Source: Adiantum capillus-veneris (taxonomy: Eukaryota > Streptophyta > Polypodiopsida > Polypodiales > Pteridaceae). Taken from it: a stretch of 58,000 nt of DNA. Position 1 is the first letter of the stretch. Every line of letters begins with the position of its first letter. Below the pieces are notes generated by a model. The model saw only the letters and a list, made by a program, of their open reading frames with translations, had not been told where the DNA came from and ran no database searches. The stretch covers positions 26,852,469-26,910,468 of the forward strand of contig CM043942.1 of the NCBI GenBank assembly GCA_014529385.2. Reading direction: 5' to 3'. Positions 38,954-49,417 of this stretch are shown piece after piece. The position numbers were made by a program, and so were the translations under genes.

Positions 38954-41790
38954 GGTCCACCACTTGTCCAAGCTATGCTCTGATATGGAAAGGGGATTTT
39001 GGTTTCAAGGTCCACCACGTGTTCAACCTTGCAAGACTCAAGGGATACTTGGACATTGGAAAGCATAGTCCTATAGTAGTTGATAGGTGGCAGTGGGTAT
39101 TACAACTAGGTCCAACGTATGCTCTCATATCGCAAAGAGGCTTTGCTTTCAAGGTCCACCACTTGTCCAACCTTGCTTCCATTAAAGAAATGAGGGGCTA
39201 CGTAAACATTGGCAAGCAAGGTAGCAAGGTTCTAAGGTGTTTCACCTTGGATATTGGGCATTATAACTAGGTCCACCACTTGTCCAAGCTATGCTCTGAT
39301 AAAGAAAGGGGATTTTCGTTTAAAGGTCCACCATGTGTTCAACCTTTCTAATATAGAAAGGGGATTTTGGTTTCAAGGTCCACCACGTGTTCAACCTTGC
39401 AAGACTCAAGGGATACTTGGACATTGGAAAGCATAGTCCTATAGTAGTTGATAGGTGGCAGTGGGTATTACAACTAGGTCCAACCTATGCTCTCATATCG
39501 CAAAGAGGCTTTGCTTTCAAGGTCCACCACTTGTCCAACCTTGCTTCCATTAAAGAAATGAGGGGCTACGTAAACATTGGCAAGCAAGGTAGCAAGGTTC
39601 TAAGGTGTTTCACCTTGGATATTGGGCATTATAACTAGGTCCACCACTTGTCCAAGCTATGCTCTGATAAAGAAAGGGGATTTTCGTTTAAAGGTCCACC
39701 ATGTGTTCAACCTTTCTAATATAGAAAGGGGATTTTGGTTTCAAGGTCCACCACGTGTTCAACCTTGCAAGACTCAAGGGATACTTGGACATTGGAAAGC
39801 ATAGTCCTATAGTAGTTGATAGGTGGCAGTGGGTATTACAACTAGGTCCAACCTATGCTCTCATATCGCAAAGAGGCTTTGCTTTCAAGGTCCACCACTT
39901 GTCCAACCTTGCTTCCATTAAAGAAATGAGGGGCTACGTAAACATTGGCAAGCAAGGTAGCAAGGTTCTAAGGTGTTTCACCTTGGATATTGGGCATTAT
40001 AACTAGGTCCACCACTTGTCCAAGCTATGCTCTGATAAAGAAAGGGGATTTTCGTTTAAAGGTCCACCATGTGTTCAACCTTTCTAATATAGAAAGGGGA
40101 TTTTGGTTTCAAGGTCCACCACGTGTTCAACCTTGCAAGACTCAAGGGATACTTGGACATTGGAAAGCATAGTCCTATAGTAGTTGATAGGTGGCAGTGG
40201 GTATTACAACTAGGTCCAACCTATGCTCTCATATCGCAAAGAGGCTTTGCTTTCAAGGTCCACCACTTGTCCAACCTTGCTTCCATTTAAGAAATGAGGG
40301 GCTACGTAAACATTGGCAAGCAAGGTAGCAAGGTTCTAAGGTGTTTCACCTTGGATATTGGGCATTATAACTAGGTCCACCACTTGTCCAAGCTATGCTC
40401 TGATAAAGAAAGGGGATTTTCGTTTAAAGGTCCACCATGTGTTCAACCTTTCTAATATAGAAAGGGGATTTTGGTTTCAAGGTCCACCACGTGTTCAACC
40501 TTGCAAGACTCAAGGGATACTTGGACATTGGAAAGCATAGTCCTATAGTAGTTGATAGGTGGCAGTGGGTATTACAACTAGGTCCAACCTATGCTCTCAT
40601 ATCGCAAAGAGGCTTTGCTTTCAAGGTCCACCACTTGTCCAACCTTGCTTCCATTTAAGAAATGAGGGGCTACGTAAACATTGGCAAGCAAGGTAGCAAG
40701 GTTCTAAGGTGTTTCACCTTGGATATTGGGCATTATAACTAGGTCCACCACTTGTCCAAGCTATGCTCTGATAAAGAAAGGGGATTTTCGTTTAAAGGTC
40801 CACCATGTGTTCAACCTTTCTAATATAGAAAGGGGATTTTGGTTTCAAGGTCCACCACGTGTTCAACCTTGCAAGACTCAAGGGATACTTGGACATTGGA
40901 AAGCATAGTCCTATAGTAGTTGATAGGTGGCAGTGGGTATTACAACTAGGTCCAACCTATGCTCTCATATCGCAAAGAGGCTTTGCTTTCAAGGTCCACC
41001 ACTTGTCCAACCTTGCTTCCATTTAAGAAATGAGGGGCTACGTAAACATTGGCAAGCAAGGTAGCAAGGTTCTAAGGTGTTTCACCTTGGATATTGGGCA
41101 TTATAACTAGGTCCACCACTTGTCCAAGCTATGCTCTGATAAAGAAAGGGGATTTTCGTTTAAAGGTCCACCATGTGTTCAACCTTTCTAATATAGAAAG
41201 GGGATTTTGGTTTCAAGGTCCACCACGTGTTCAACCTTGAAAGACTCAAGGGATACTTGGACATTGGAAAGCATAGTCTTATAGTAGTTGATAGGTGGCA
41301 GTGGGTATTAAAACTAGGTCCAACCTATGCTCTTATATAGCAAAGAGGCTTTGGTTTCAAGGTCCACCACTTGTCCAACCTTACTTCCATTAAAGAAATG
41401 AGGGGCTACGTAAACATTGGCAAGCAAGGTAGCAAAGTCCTAAGGTATTTCACCTTGGATATTGGGCATTATAACTAGGTCCACCACTTGTCCAAGCTAT
41501 GCTCTGATATAGAAAGGGGATTTTTGTTTCAAGGTCCACCACGTGTTCAACCTTGAAAGACTCAAGGGATACTTGGACATTGGAAAGCATAGTCCTATAG
41601 TAGATGATAGGTGGCAGTGGGTATTACAACTAGGTCCACCACTTGTCCAACCTATGCTCTCATATAGCAAAGAGGCTTTGGTTTCAAGGTCCACCACTTG
41701 TCCAACCTTGCTTCCATTAATATAGCAAGGAGGATTTGGTCTCAAGGTTCACCACTTGTCCAACCTATGCAAACCTTTTTCATGTTGTAG
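38954..41790 (+). repeat. 368-bp tandem array upstream of the transposase-like gene
   Basis: The landmark GGTCCACCACTTGTCCAAGC followed by TATGCTCTGAT lies at 38954, 39270, 39638, 40006, 40374, 40742, 41110 and 41478. The first spacing is 316 bp and the other six are exactly 368. The extra 52 bp in the 368-bp units is an internal duplication that creates a second CCACC(A/G)TGTTCAACC segment; the first and last units lack it. Inner units are almost identical. Each unit carries CCACGTGT, a perfect G-box core that replaces the usual CCACTTGT. Confidence 0.93.
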
Positions 41791-41860
41791 CATGATTTTT
41801 GGTTTGAAGAGTATTTTTCTATAACTATGGATTTAACAATGTAATCTTTTTACTTACAGG

Positions 41861-44800
41861 ATGGACTTTGAATCTGGGGAGAAAGTACATATGATACTTG
41901 ACAATGAAATCGTTGGTATTGGTTGTGTGTGTAGAACAGATCCAGATTCCACTTGTGGTGGTACAAAGATAGGGCTGGGAAATGTCTCCATACTAGTGGA
42001 GGAATGCTTGAAGGATGTGGTCCTACCTTTTCCTACAATGGATACTTCATCTCTCCAAGGCTCATTATGGAGTGCTGTTCGATGGTCAAAGCTTCTTTTG
42101 CAATCTTTTGTATTAAATGGGAACTTAATTGATCCACACGAAAGCTACAATGGTGATGAAGAACATGATCATTCTGATCCTCTAGTTACAGATGCAATAC
42201 CTATGACAAGCCCAGAATTTGAAGCAATGATTCGAGAGTCTTGGAGAAATCAGAGGGTCCTTTTAAAAGATGACACAATGATGCAAACCATGAATGAAGG
42301 GACCATCTTATATGTATTTCCACATGATTATGTCAACTTTCAGGAACTTGGTCCTGATTGTGTGGGTGTGGGTATTGAAAGAGAAAATGCAAGCATTCAT
42401 GATGTGGTTGAAGTGGGTAGCATCACTTTGCTAAAGTGGCCCATCAAGCAGACAACAATGTTGAATGGGAGCCCATTACAACGCTTTGTTCCTGTTGATG
42501 GCATGCATGCTACATATGAGGATGTATCCAACGATGGCAATGTTGGAAAAAAACTTGATGGGAGTAATGTTGTCCAGTTGTCAAGGAAGAGACGATACAC
42601 TTTCATGAACAGGACTCAAAAATCAAAAGCAGCACCAGCTTCGACTTTTTACCTTTCAAACAAATCAATTCAAAGGGTATCATGCATTGATTGTTGTGCA
42701 CAAAAATGCTGCCAATTTGTAGATCGTGATATGGTGACAAGGTTACGACAACAATTTTGGGGAGAGTCTCAAAAATCACGCACTAATTATGTTTATGATG
42801 TTCTTTCTATATGTTATCAGAAAGATGAGAAGTCACGATACCAATTCAGGCTAAATGGCTCTATTGTTTGTTGTAGAGCATGGTATGAGCTACATGGAAT
42901 ACCAAAGACATCATTTTATCGATACAAGGAGAACTTTGAAAATGGTGTGCGCCAATATGTACATGGGAACACATGTACATTGAGAAGGGGACTTCAACAT
43001 ACTAGTTTAGCAAGAGCACTACTAAACGAGTTTGTGGAAAATAACTCTGAGAAAATGCCACATAGAAGTAGAACACTGCTAGATGGCTCAAGAGAGACTC
43101 AATTGGTGATTCCATCAACATACAAACAAGTGGATATTTTATGTGAAATCAACACGACACTTGACCAAATGGGCTATGAGAAGAAGCTATCCCAATCTTC
43201 TTTTGGTAGAATTTGGAACAAAGAGTACCCACATGTCACTTTAACAAAGACGAGTGAGTTCTCTAAGTGCAATATTTGTAGCTCAATCAAGGCAAGGTTA
43301 GAAGCTAAACCTTCTCTTGAAGAGAGAGCTCTTCTCTTGAGGGAGAGAGAAGTTCACATGGCACAACAAAAGAGTTGCAGAAGCCTATATTATGCATGGC
43401 GCACGTATTCAGAAACTCAACCACAAAAATATGTATGCATAATCCATGATAAGATGGATCAAAAGAAGACTGCCATTCCTAGATTACGCATTGTTCCCAA
43501 GGGTGTGGATTCAGGATATAATCTGCAGGTGGCATTGATTGGCATGATCACTCATGGACATGGAGAAGGTCATTACGGACACTTTGTCTTGAATGGTTTG
43601 TGGCCAGCTGATCCAAATCTTACAATTGGCTCAATTGCTAATTGTTTACATAACCTCGAGAGGATAGATAAGCATCCTCTTGGTGATCTAGTAACAAATG
43701 GACTTCCAAGGAGCAATATTTCACTACTACATGCTTTGAACTCAAGGGATGCTTTGGACTACCATAACTTGAGTGATGGAAAAGAGCCCATTGTGCAGTC
43801 GTCAGAAATTGCAGAAGAGGAATTGGGGTCAACATTTCGCAGATTGCCAGAGAACTTGTTGCTGCAATTGGATAATTGTGCAGGGGAAAACAAAAATCGA
43901 TACTTATTTGCCTATTTGTCAATGCTTGTTGCAAGGGGTGTTTTCAAAACCATCCAGCTGGGATTTTTAATGGTTGGGCATACACATGAGGACATAGACG
44001 CCATGTTTAGTAGGTTTTCAGAGAAGTTGAGAGTTACACAAACCTATACTTTGCCACATTTGATGGATACATTACGAAACAGCTCATCTTCATCTCCAGC
44101 TCCATTTTTTCTCACAAAGATCCCTGATTTCAAGCAATATTGTGATGGCTATCTTTGTGATGGACAAGACATACTTGTTGGACATTCCAAACCGCTTCAG
44201 TTCAGGTTCTTTATGCAAGATGAGACACCAATGATGCAATATAAGGCACATGTAGGTGTATCAAGTTGGAGTGGAAGTATTCGCCTTTGGAAAACAGACA
44301 CAGAAGGCAAGCCAATGTTACCACATGGAGATCCACCTCTAGTACAAATGGCGGAGTATGTCAAGGCCCACGAAGAAGTCATTTTGGGGCTAAAGAACTA
44401 TATAAAATTTTGGAAAAATTTAGGGAATGGTTCAAGTATTCCGCGATATTATAGACCCGTGATAGATTATTGGAGTAAGGTAATTGAAGAGATTGGAAAA
44501 GCAATCATATCAGAGGGAGTCTTGTATGAAATGTTTTGGCCAAAAACTCAAGAATATTCTCATCTACAAAGCACTACAATGAATTTGCAACAAGGAGCAG
44601 AAAGATTCCTAGGCCTTGAAGAGTTGAATGATCATTTTTGTGGGCCTCAACGAGATAGGCCAAGGGAAGAGTTTGACCCTATGTCTGATGTGCACCAAGG
44701 TGACTTTCTTATGCTTGTTCCGAGTGACACAGAAATCTATCCAGTGTGGCTTGCAATGGCTTTATCTGACATTGATAATGAGCCTACATCACCAAACTAC

Positions 44801-45088
44801 AGAAAACTCTTGATTCAATATTGGGCACCTTGCGCGAGAAAAAGTGGGATGACAGATACTCAAGCTTACAGTAATTGTTGGAAGGGTTATTGGGCTGTCA
44901 ACTATAAGGACCCACAAGTGTGGGAAACTATAGATGCAATTGTTTGGTCCTGGAGACCCAACAAAGAAGGACCATTTTCTAGAATAAAGATTCCAGAAAG
45001 ACATGCTCTAAAAGCCAAAGAAGGCCTCACTCGTGCACATCAGCCACACTTGGATCAAAGTTCAGATATGGTATCAAATGTGGAGTAG
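41861..45088 (+). CDS. DUF7869-type transposase-like protein (1075 aa)
   Basis: A single open exon of 1075 codons. It starts right after a good acceptor (TTTTTACTTACAG|G), so a 5-prime leader exon upstream is likely; MDFESGE is the first Met. Residues about 5-80 and more weakly 147-197 resemble DUF8039, a domain common in plant transposon proteins (for example CRTDPDSTCGGTKIGLGNV). A Cys-rich patch (CIDCCAQKCC, about 278-287) and CNICSS (about 470) may bind metal. The C-terminal half has a DUF7869/RNase-H-like core: HDKMDQKK (D530, D533), LDNCAGENKN (D671) and GHTHEDIDAMFSRFS (H707, E710, D711, D713). That spacing fits a D-D-D/E catalytic triad. The family is repeated in plant and oomycete genomes and is probably transposon-derived. 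It is the only long intact gene here. It could be an active transposase or a domesticated one. Confidence 0.82.
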   Translation: MDFESGEKVHMILDNEIVGIGCVCRTDPDSTCGGTKIGLGNVSILVEECLKDVVLPFPTMDTSSLQGSLWSAVRWSKLLLQSFVLNGNLIDPHESYNGDEEHDHSDPLVTDAIPMTSPEFEAMIRESWRNQRVLLKDDTMMQTMNEGTILYVFPHDYVNFQELGPDCVGVGIERENASIHDVVEVGSITLLKWPIKQTTMLNGSPLQRFVPVDGMHATYEDVSNDGNVGKKLDGSNVVQLSRKRRYTFMNRTQKSKAAPASTFYLSNKSIQRVSCIDCCAQKCCQFVDRDMVTRLRQQFWGESQKSRTNYVYDVLSICYQKDEKSRYQFRLNGSIVCCRAWYELHGIPKTSFYRYKENFENGVRQYVHGNTCTLRRGLQHTSLARALLNEFVENNSEKMPHRSRTLLDGSRETQLVIPSTYKQVDILCEINTTLDQMGYEKKLSQSSFGRIWNKEYPHVTLTKTSEFSKCNICSSIKARLEAKPSLEERALLLREREVHMAQQKSCRSLYYAWRTYSETQPQKYVCIIHDKMDQKKTAIPRLRIVPKGVDSGYNLQVALIGMITHGHGEGHYGHFVLNGLWPADPNLTIGSIANCLHNLERIDKHPLGDLVTNGLPRSNISLLHALNSRDALDYHNLSDGKEPIVQSSEIAEEELGSTFRRLPENLLLQLDNCAGENKNRYLFAYLSMLVARGVFKTIQLGFLMVGHTHEDIDAMFSRFSEKLRVTQTYTLPHLMDTLRNSSSSSPAPFFLTKIPDFKQYCDGYLCDGQDILVGHSKPLQFRFFMQDETPMMQYKAHVGVSSWSGSIRLWKTDTEGKPMLPHGDPPLVQMAEYVKAHEEVILGLKNYIKFWKNLGNGSSIPRYYRPVIDYWSKVIEEIGKAIISEGVLYEMFWPKTQEYSHLQSTTMNLQQGAERFLGLEELNDHFCGPQRDRPREEFDPMSDVHQGDFLMLVPSDTEIYPVWLAMALSDIDNEPTSPNYRKLLIQYWAPCARKSGMTDTQAYSNCWKGYWAVNYKDPQVWETIDAIVWSWRPNKEGPFSRIKIPERHALKAKEGLTRAHQPHLDQSSDMVSNVE

Positions 45089-45605
45089 AATTATGTGGAG
45101 CTTCTATTGTGACTATACTAGTCAATTTGTAAACAAAATCTTTTTTGTATCTTCCTTTGTTTTATGTAATTTATAGTTATTATTCAAATCCATGTGTTGT
45201 ACATCCTCTTGACTTTTGGTGTTTATCAACACCACAATCCTATGAGATTTTCACTTTATTTACTAGCCACACACCTCAATTTTTCCCACTTTAAGTGGAA
45301 AATTCCCAAATTACATGAATTCGGTCGATTTGGAGATTCCCATAATGTGAGATTTTTACCAAAATACCTAATATGGTCTTTCTTGTTAGGTTACCAACCT
45401 AGTGTTAAAGTATTTGTGGAAACCTTTCCCAAGCTGGAGGTGATTCTCATGCTTAAATGACTAAGATTCTTGAACTGTTCAATTCAAAGATAAACTCTGA
45501 AGAGGCATGAACAATTTCCATGCTTAATTGACTAAGTGCTTGAAGTGTTCAATTCAAACCAAATAACCTAAGAAGCATAAAAGACACATGTCAAAATCCT
45601 CCACA
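45089..45605. other. 3-prime flank of the transposase-like gene
   Basis: AT-rich, with a T-rich stretch near 45140-45175 that could serve as the 3-prime end. A 55-65 base unit (CTTGAA(C/G)TGTTCAATTCAAA, near 45472 and 45540) is duplicated. No gene. Confidence 0.5.
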
Positions 45606-45742
45606 TGTGGCCCTCATGATGTGCTTGAATCCTATTGGATAGGCTTTAAAGGGGTCCAATGAGAATTTATATGCATAAAAATAATTAATTTTCTTTCAAA
45701 GAGGAAAACGAGGACACATGTCCAAATGATATAATTAAATAA

Positions 45743-45745
<3 letters not shown>

Positions 45746-45790
<45 letters not shown>
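45746..45790. repeat. (GA)n microsatellite inside the left gypsy LTR
   Basis: About 22 uninterrupted GA units. The right LTR copy lacks the corresponding part. Confidence 0.9.
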
Positions 45791-45793
<3 letters not shown>

Positions 45794-46246
45794 GGACCAA
45801 GCTTGAGAGGGGGTATACTCTCATGCAAACACACACATTCTCTCATTGTGTGGAGTGCAAACTGCAAGAGCTCCATCTCCTTCTCTAAGCTTGTTAAGAA
45901 GTGGAGAGCCTACACCAACACTCTTGGCTATGGAATACAAATCCAACCAAGAGCCATGCTTCAAAAGCTTGCCATCTTCTTCATCTTCATTACTATGCTA
46001 TTATGCTATGCTAAGGAAGAAGACTGATGATAAGTGAGGAACTATTTCTTTCTCCTATGGATGATTCTTCTTCATCTTCCCGACCCTCATTCCCCGCTAA
46101 TTCTCTCCACCTTTGAGGTATTTGTGGCGTTGGGACTGAGGCTTGGGATAGTTAATGCTTTTTGCAAAGTTTATGTTATGCTCATGATGCATAAAGCTTT
46201 CCATCTTCATAGCATCACCAAGGTCACAAGGAACACAAAGATTGTA

Positions 46247-46378
46247 TTGTACCATGTCTCTCTTGATGGGAGAATCTATAATACAAATGCCTTTTGGAGG
46301 GGGGACCGGCTTTTGTACCATGTCTCTCTTGATGGGAGAATCTATAATACAAATGCCTTTTGGAGGGGGGACCGACTC
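46247..46378 (+). repeat. 66-bp tandem duplication within the left LTR
   Basis: A unit starting TTGTACCATGTCTCTCTTGA is present twice, at 46247 and 46313. The right LTR (about 48234-48295) has only one copy, so the duplication arose in this LTR after insertion. Confidence 0.9.
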
Positions 46379-47008
46379 CAAGTAAATCCGATCCTCAACT
46401 ATTGTCATGTTCCCTAATACTCTCTCTCTTGCAAAAGCATTGTTCATGCCAACTTAATTAAGTACTATCTTCATGTTGCTACCATCAATTAATATTAATT
46501 CACCCTCTATATTCTCAAAGTAATCTCACAAAAAGACTCACTCTAATTCTTTTAATTCCGCTATTCTCAAAGTTCATAGGCCATTATCATTACATTGGTA
46601 TCAGAGCATTTGATTTCTATTTTCTTACTTAAGAAGAGAGGTCTTTAAGTAGCCTATTAATGGTTGATTTTGTTATTTATATTAGGGTAAGTGGGACTGG
46701 GATCTATTATCGGTTTTGTTGAACCCACTATGTGGGATATGGTGCACACCTCGGGAGCTTTGGTCTTAATAATGGGGTCTTTTTAGACTTGCCTATGGCT
46801 TTACCATTATTGAGCCGTAAGAAGTCTGAAAGGAGCTATCCCTTAGGAATTTTTCTATGTTAGACCCACTCCACTACTCTCTATAATTAACCAATTCAAG
46901 CCGTGGGTGTAGATACTTAAGTGCTTATTTTCAAAGGCTAAGAGGAATATCAACTAAGGTTTTGAATTGCCAAAGGATACACTAAGTAAACACATAAGTA
47001 TAATTAGC

Positions 47009-47756
47009 ATGGTTGACAATAACCAAGAGAGTAGAATGAACTTTTGATTTTGCACATGAAGGTGCTAATGATGATGCCCCCATGTTTATCAATTATCTTG
47101 TAACTAGGTTGCATCAAGCTATGGGCAACCCTACTTTGCAAGGCGAAGTTACCCAACAACTTCGTGCTTATGGGATTTCTCTTCCTCTCCAAGAGTAGAG
47201 AGAGAGAGAGAGAGCTTAGAAGGTCTCTTGATGAGACTCCCGAAAGAAGACTCTCTCCCATAAGTGAGGAGGAATCCAAAGAATAAGAAAGAAGCAAATC
47301 CCTAAGTTCCTTTGAAGATGTGGCTCCACGAAGGCAACGGTCTAGACTGTCGCCAACTCCTCCCAAGAGGAAATGGCCAACCCATAGTCCTTCTCCTCGT
47401 CATTCCAAAAGGGAAGAGATGAAACAAAGGAAGAAAAAGGAAAGAAAGAGGTCACCCTCTTCTCCTTCTTCTTCACCTTCCTCCTCTTCCGACGAAAGCA
47501 ATAGTTATTCTCCTAGAGAATACAAGAGGAGAGGACATCGCAAAACTTACCCTGCATGGTGAAGGTCCCAAAAGCTCAAGAAATTCAAAGAGGGAGGAAA
47601 GAGTATCTCTTTCTCACCTATGGTGCCATCGACAAAGTATTGGCCTTCATCCAACAATTTGATGCGGCCTTTGGAGACAAGGGCTTCAGGGAGTCCTCCA
47701 AGATACACCACGTAGCCTATGCACTTATAGAAATCTGCTCGTCAATGGTGGGCTAG
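47009..47756 (+). pseudogene. gypsy gag remnant
   Basis: Reading starts at MVDNNQESRMNF (47009) and at once needs a frame change to continue as DFAHEGANDDAPMFINYLV. A stop follows near 47196, then an Arg/Ser-rich linker (about 47320-47562). The last part, KVLAFIQQFDAAFGD (47630-47680), matches the retrotransposon-gag domain of plant gypsy elements. At least three frame interruptions make it a pseudogene. It is cut off by the internal deletion just after the gag domain. Confidence 0.8.
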
Positions 47757-48509
47757 CCTTCATGGCAACGATGAAGCCCCAAAGACATGGAAAATGCTCC
47801 CCCCCCCACACACACATTCTCTCATTGTGTGGAGTGCAAAGTGAAAGAGATCCATCTCCTTCTCCAAGCTTGTTGAGAAGTGCAGAGCCTACACCAACAC
47901 TGTTGGCTATGGAATGCAAATCCAACCAAGAGCCATGCTTCAATGCTTAAGCTTTCCATATTCTTCATCTTCATTACTATGCTATTATGCTATGCTAAGC
48001 AAAAAGAGTGATGATAAGTGAGGAACTATTTCTTTCTCCTATGGATGATTCTTCTTCCTCTTCCCTACCCTCATTCCCCACTAGCTCTCTCCACCTTCGA
48101 AGGTGTTTGAGGCCTTGGGACTGAGGCTTGGGATAGTTAATGCTTTTTGCAAAATTTATGTTATGCTCATGATGCATGAAGCTTTCCATCTTCATAGCAT
48201 CATCAAGGTCACAAGGAACACAAAGATTGTATTGTACCAAGTCACTCTTGATGGGATAATCTATTATACAAACGCCTTTTGGAGGGGGGACCGGCTCCAA
48301 GTAAATCCAGTCCTTAACTATTGTCATCTTCTCTAATACTCTCTCTCTTGCAAAAGTATTGTTCATGCCAAGTTAATTAAGTACTATGTTCATGTTGCTA
48401 CCATCAATTAAATCACCCTCTATGTTCTCAAAGTAATCTCACAAAAAGGCTCCACTCTAATTCTCTTAATTCCGCTATTCCCAAAGTTCATAGGCCATTA
48501 CCATTACAC

Positions 48510-49056
48510 TCCAAGTACTAGCAAAAGTTTGGTAAGAATCTAGCAATGCATCGAGAATAGTCTGCACAAGTGATCTATAAAAAATGACTTCACTTGCAAA
48601 TATGAGTAGCTCATTAATATCCTTGATACCATCAAAAAAAGTATCCATGTCATCTTGCTCTTGCATAATCTTTGATTCTAGCTCTTTACATAGCAATGCA
48701 ATTTTAGCCTCATTGCAACTTGCATAAAGATCAACCAGAGTATCCCAAGCCTATTTTTCTGAGTGAATGTGAGAAGTAATAGTGCACTTCACAGATAATG
48801 CAATGAATGCATGAGCCTATGCATCTCTAACATCCCAACGAGCCTACTCAATCATAGGCAAAACAACTCTGGCAGCAACAGACTTGCCAGAACTAGCAAT
48901 ATCCTCAATACTAGCAATATCCTCAATAGGGCCTATATCCACAGAAGACCGGCGTACATCAATGGATTGCACAACATTTCAAAAGCCCTTTGACACAAGA
49001 ACATGTGTCATCATGTAAGCCCACATCTTGAAAACATTTGTGTTGTTGTCAGCCAT
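48510..49056 (-). pseudogene. copia gag remnant (minus strand)
   Basis: From an ATG at 49056 the minus strand reads MADNNTNVFKMWAYMMTHVL, then several stops, then a clear UBN2-type gag segment, DMDTFFDGIKDINELLIFAS ... RSLVQTILDALLDSYQTFAS (about 48660-48535). It ends where the gypsy LTR begins, so the gypsy element or a later rearrangement removed the rest. Confidence 0.75.
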
Positions 49057-49403
49057 AGCAAGAGATTGCACCTGATGCGAAGACTGCCCGGAGAGAGGAA
49101 AACAAAGCAGGACTCACACATGTTATATAACACAGCCCAAAAAGGACTGTAAGGGACCTGTTCTGCAAAAAATTGCAGTGACAAAAAATCTCCACAAACG
49201 GACAAGATTGCCTACATAGCACTGCTTGTAGTGGAAACAAAGGCCGAAATGAGCCCGAATCAAAATTTTGAGCAAACTAAGCTCAACGAGCCATCCCAAA
49301 ATATTTTTCAACTTGTTGATGCTCACCAACACTCACCCAAATTGGAGAAAGTGAGCAGCAGATGCTGGCAACACTAGCGACTATGCTCAAGAGGATGCAA
49401 CCT

Positions 49404-49415
49404 GCTCTGATACCA
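49404..49415 (-). other. Primer-binding site of the minus-strand copia element
   Basis: TGGTATCAGAGC on the minus strand is complementary to the 3-prime end of initiator tRNA-Met. It sits two bases inside the LTR end (CA at 49418-49419) and about 350 bases upstream of the gag remnant, as expected for one element. Confidence 0.85.
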
Positions 49416-49417
49416 AT

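Larger units (their letters stand above)
45606..48508 (+). mobile_element. Ty3/gypsy-type LTR retrotransposon, decayed
   Basis: Two direct copies of one LTR end (left 45829-46594, right about 47806-48508) flank a primer-binding site and gag remnants. The primer site TGGTATCAGAGC (46596-46607) follows the left LTR after one base. Both LTR copies end CATTACA. The left LTR begins by about 45606 (TGTGGCCCTC); the right copy is truncated on its left side at a C run near 47800, so an internal deletion removed the rest of gag, all of pol and the start of the LTR. CTCCA follows the right end and also lies two bases before 45606, so the target duplication is uncertain. Confidence 0.8.

Noticed and set aside
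17510-41790. CRISPR-like array of regularly spaced short repeats
   Set aside because: Spacers are themselves repeated within monomers, the genome is eukaryotic and no cas genes are present. It is a satellite with internal subrepeats.
45819-46477. Mirror open frames on both strands (containing MHHEHNINFAKS) as a gene
   Set aside because: The stretch is LTR sequence present in both LTR copies of the gypsy element and open on both strands by chance.
47320-47562. Arg/Ser-rich 80-codon frame as a splicing-factor-like gene
   Set aside because: Position and flanking text show it is the basic linker inside the gypsy gag remnant.
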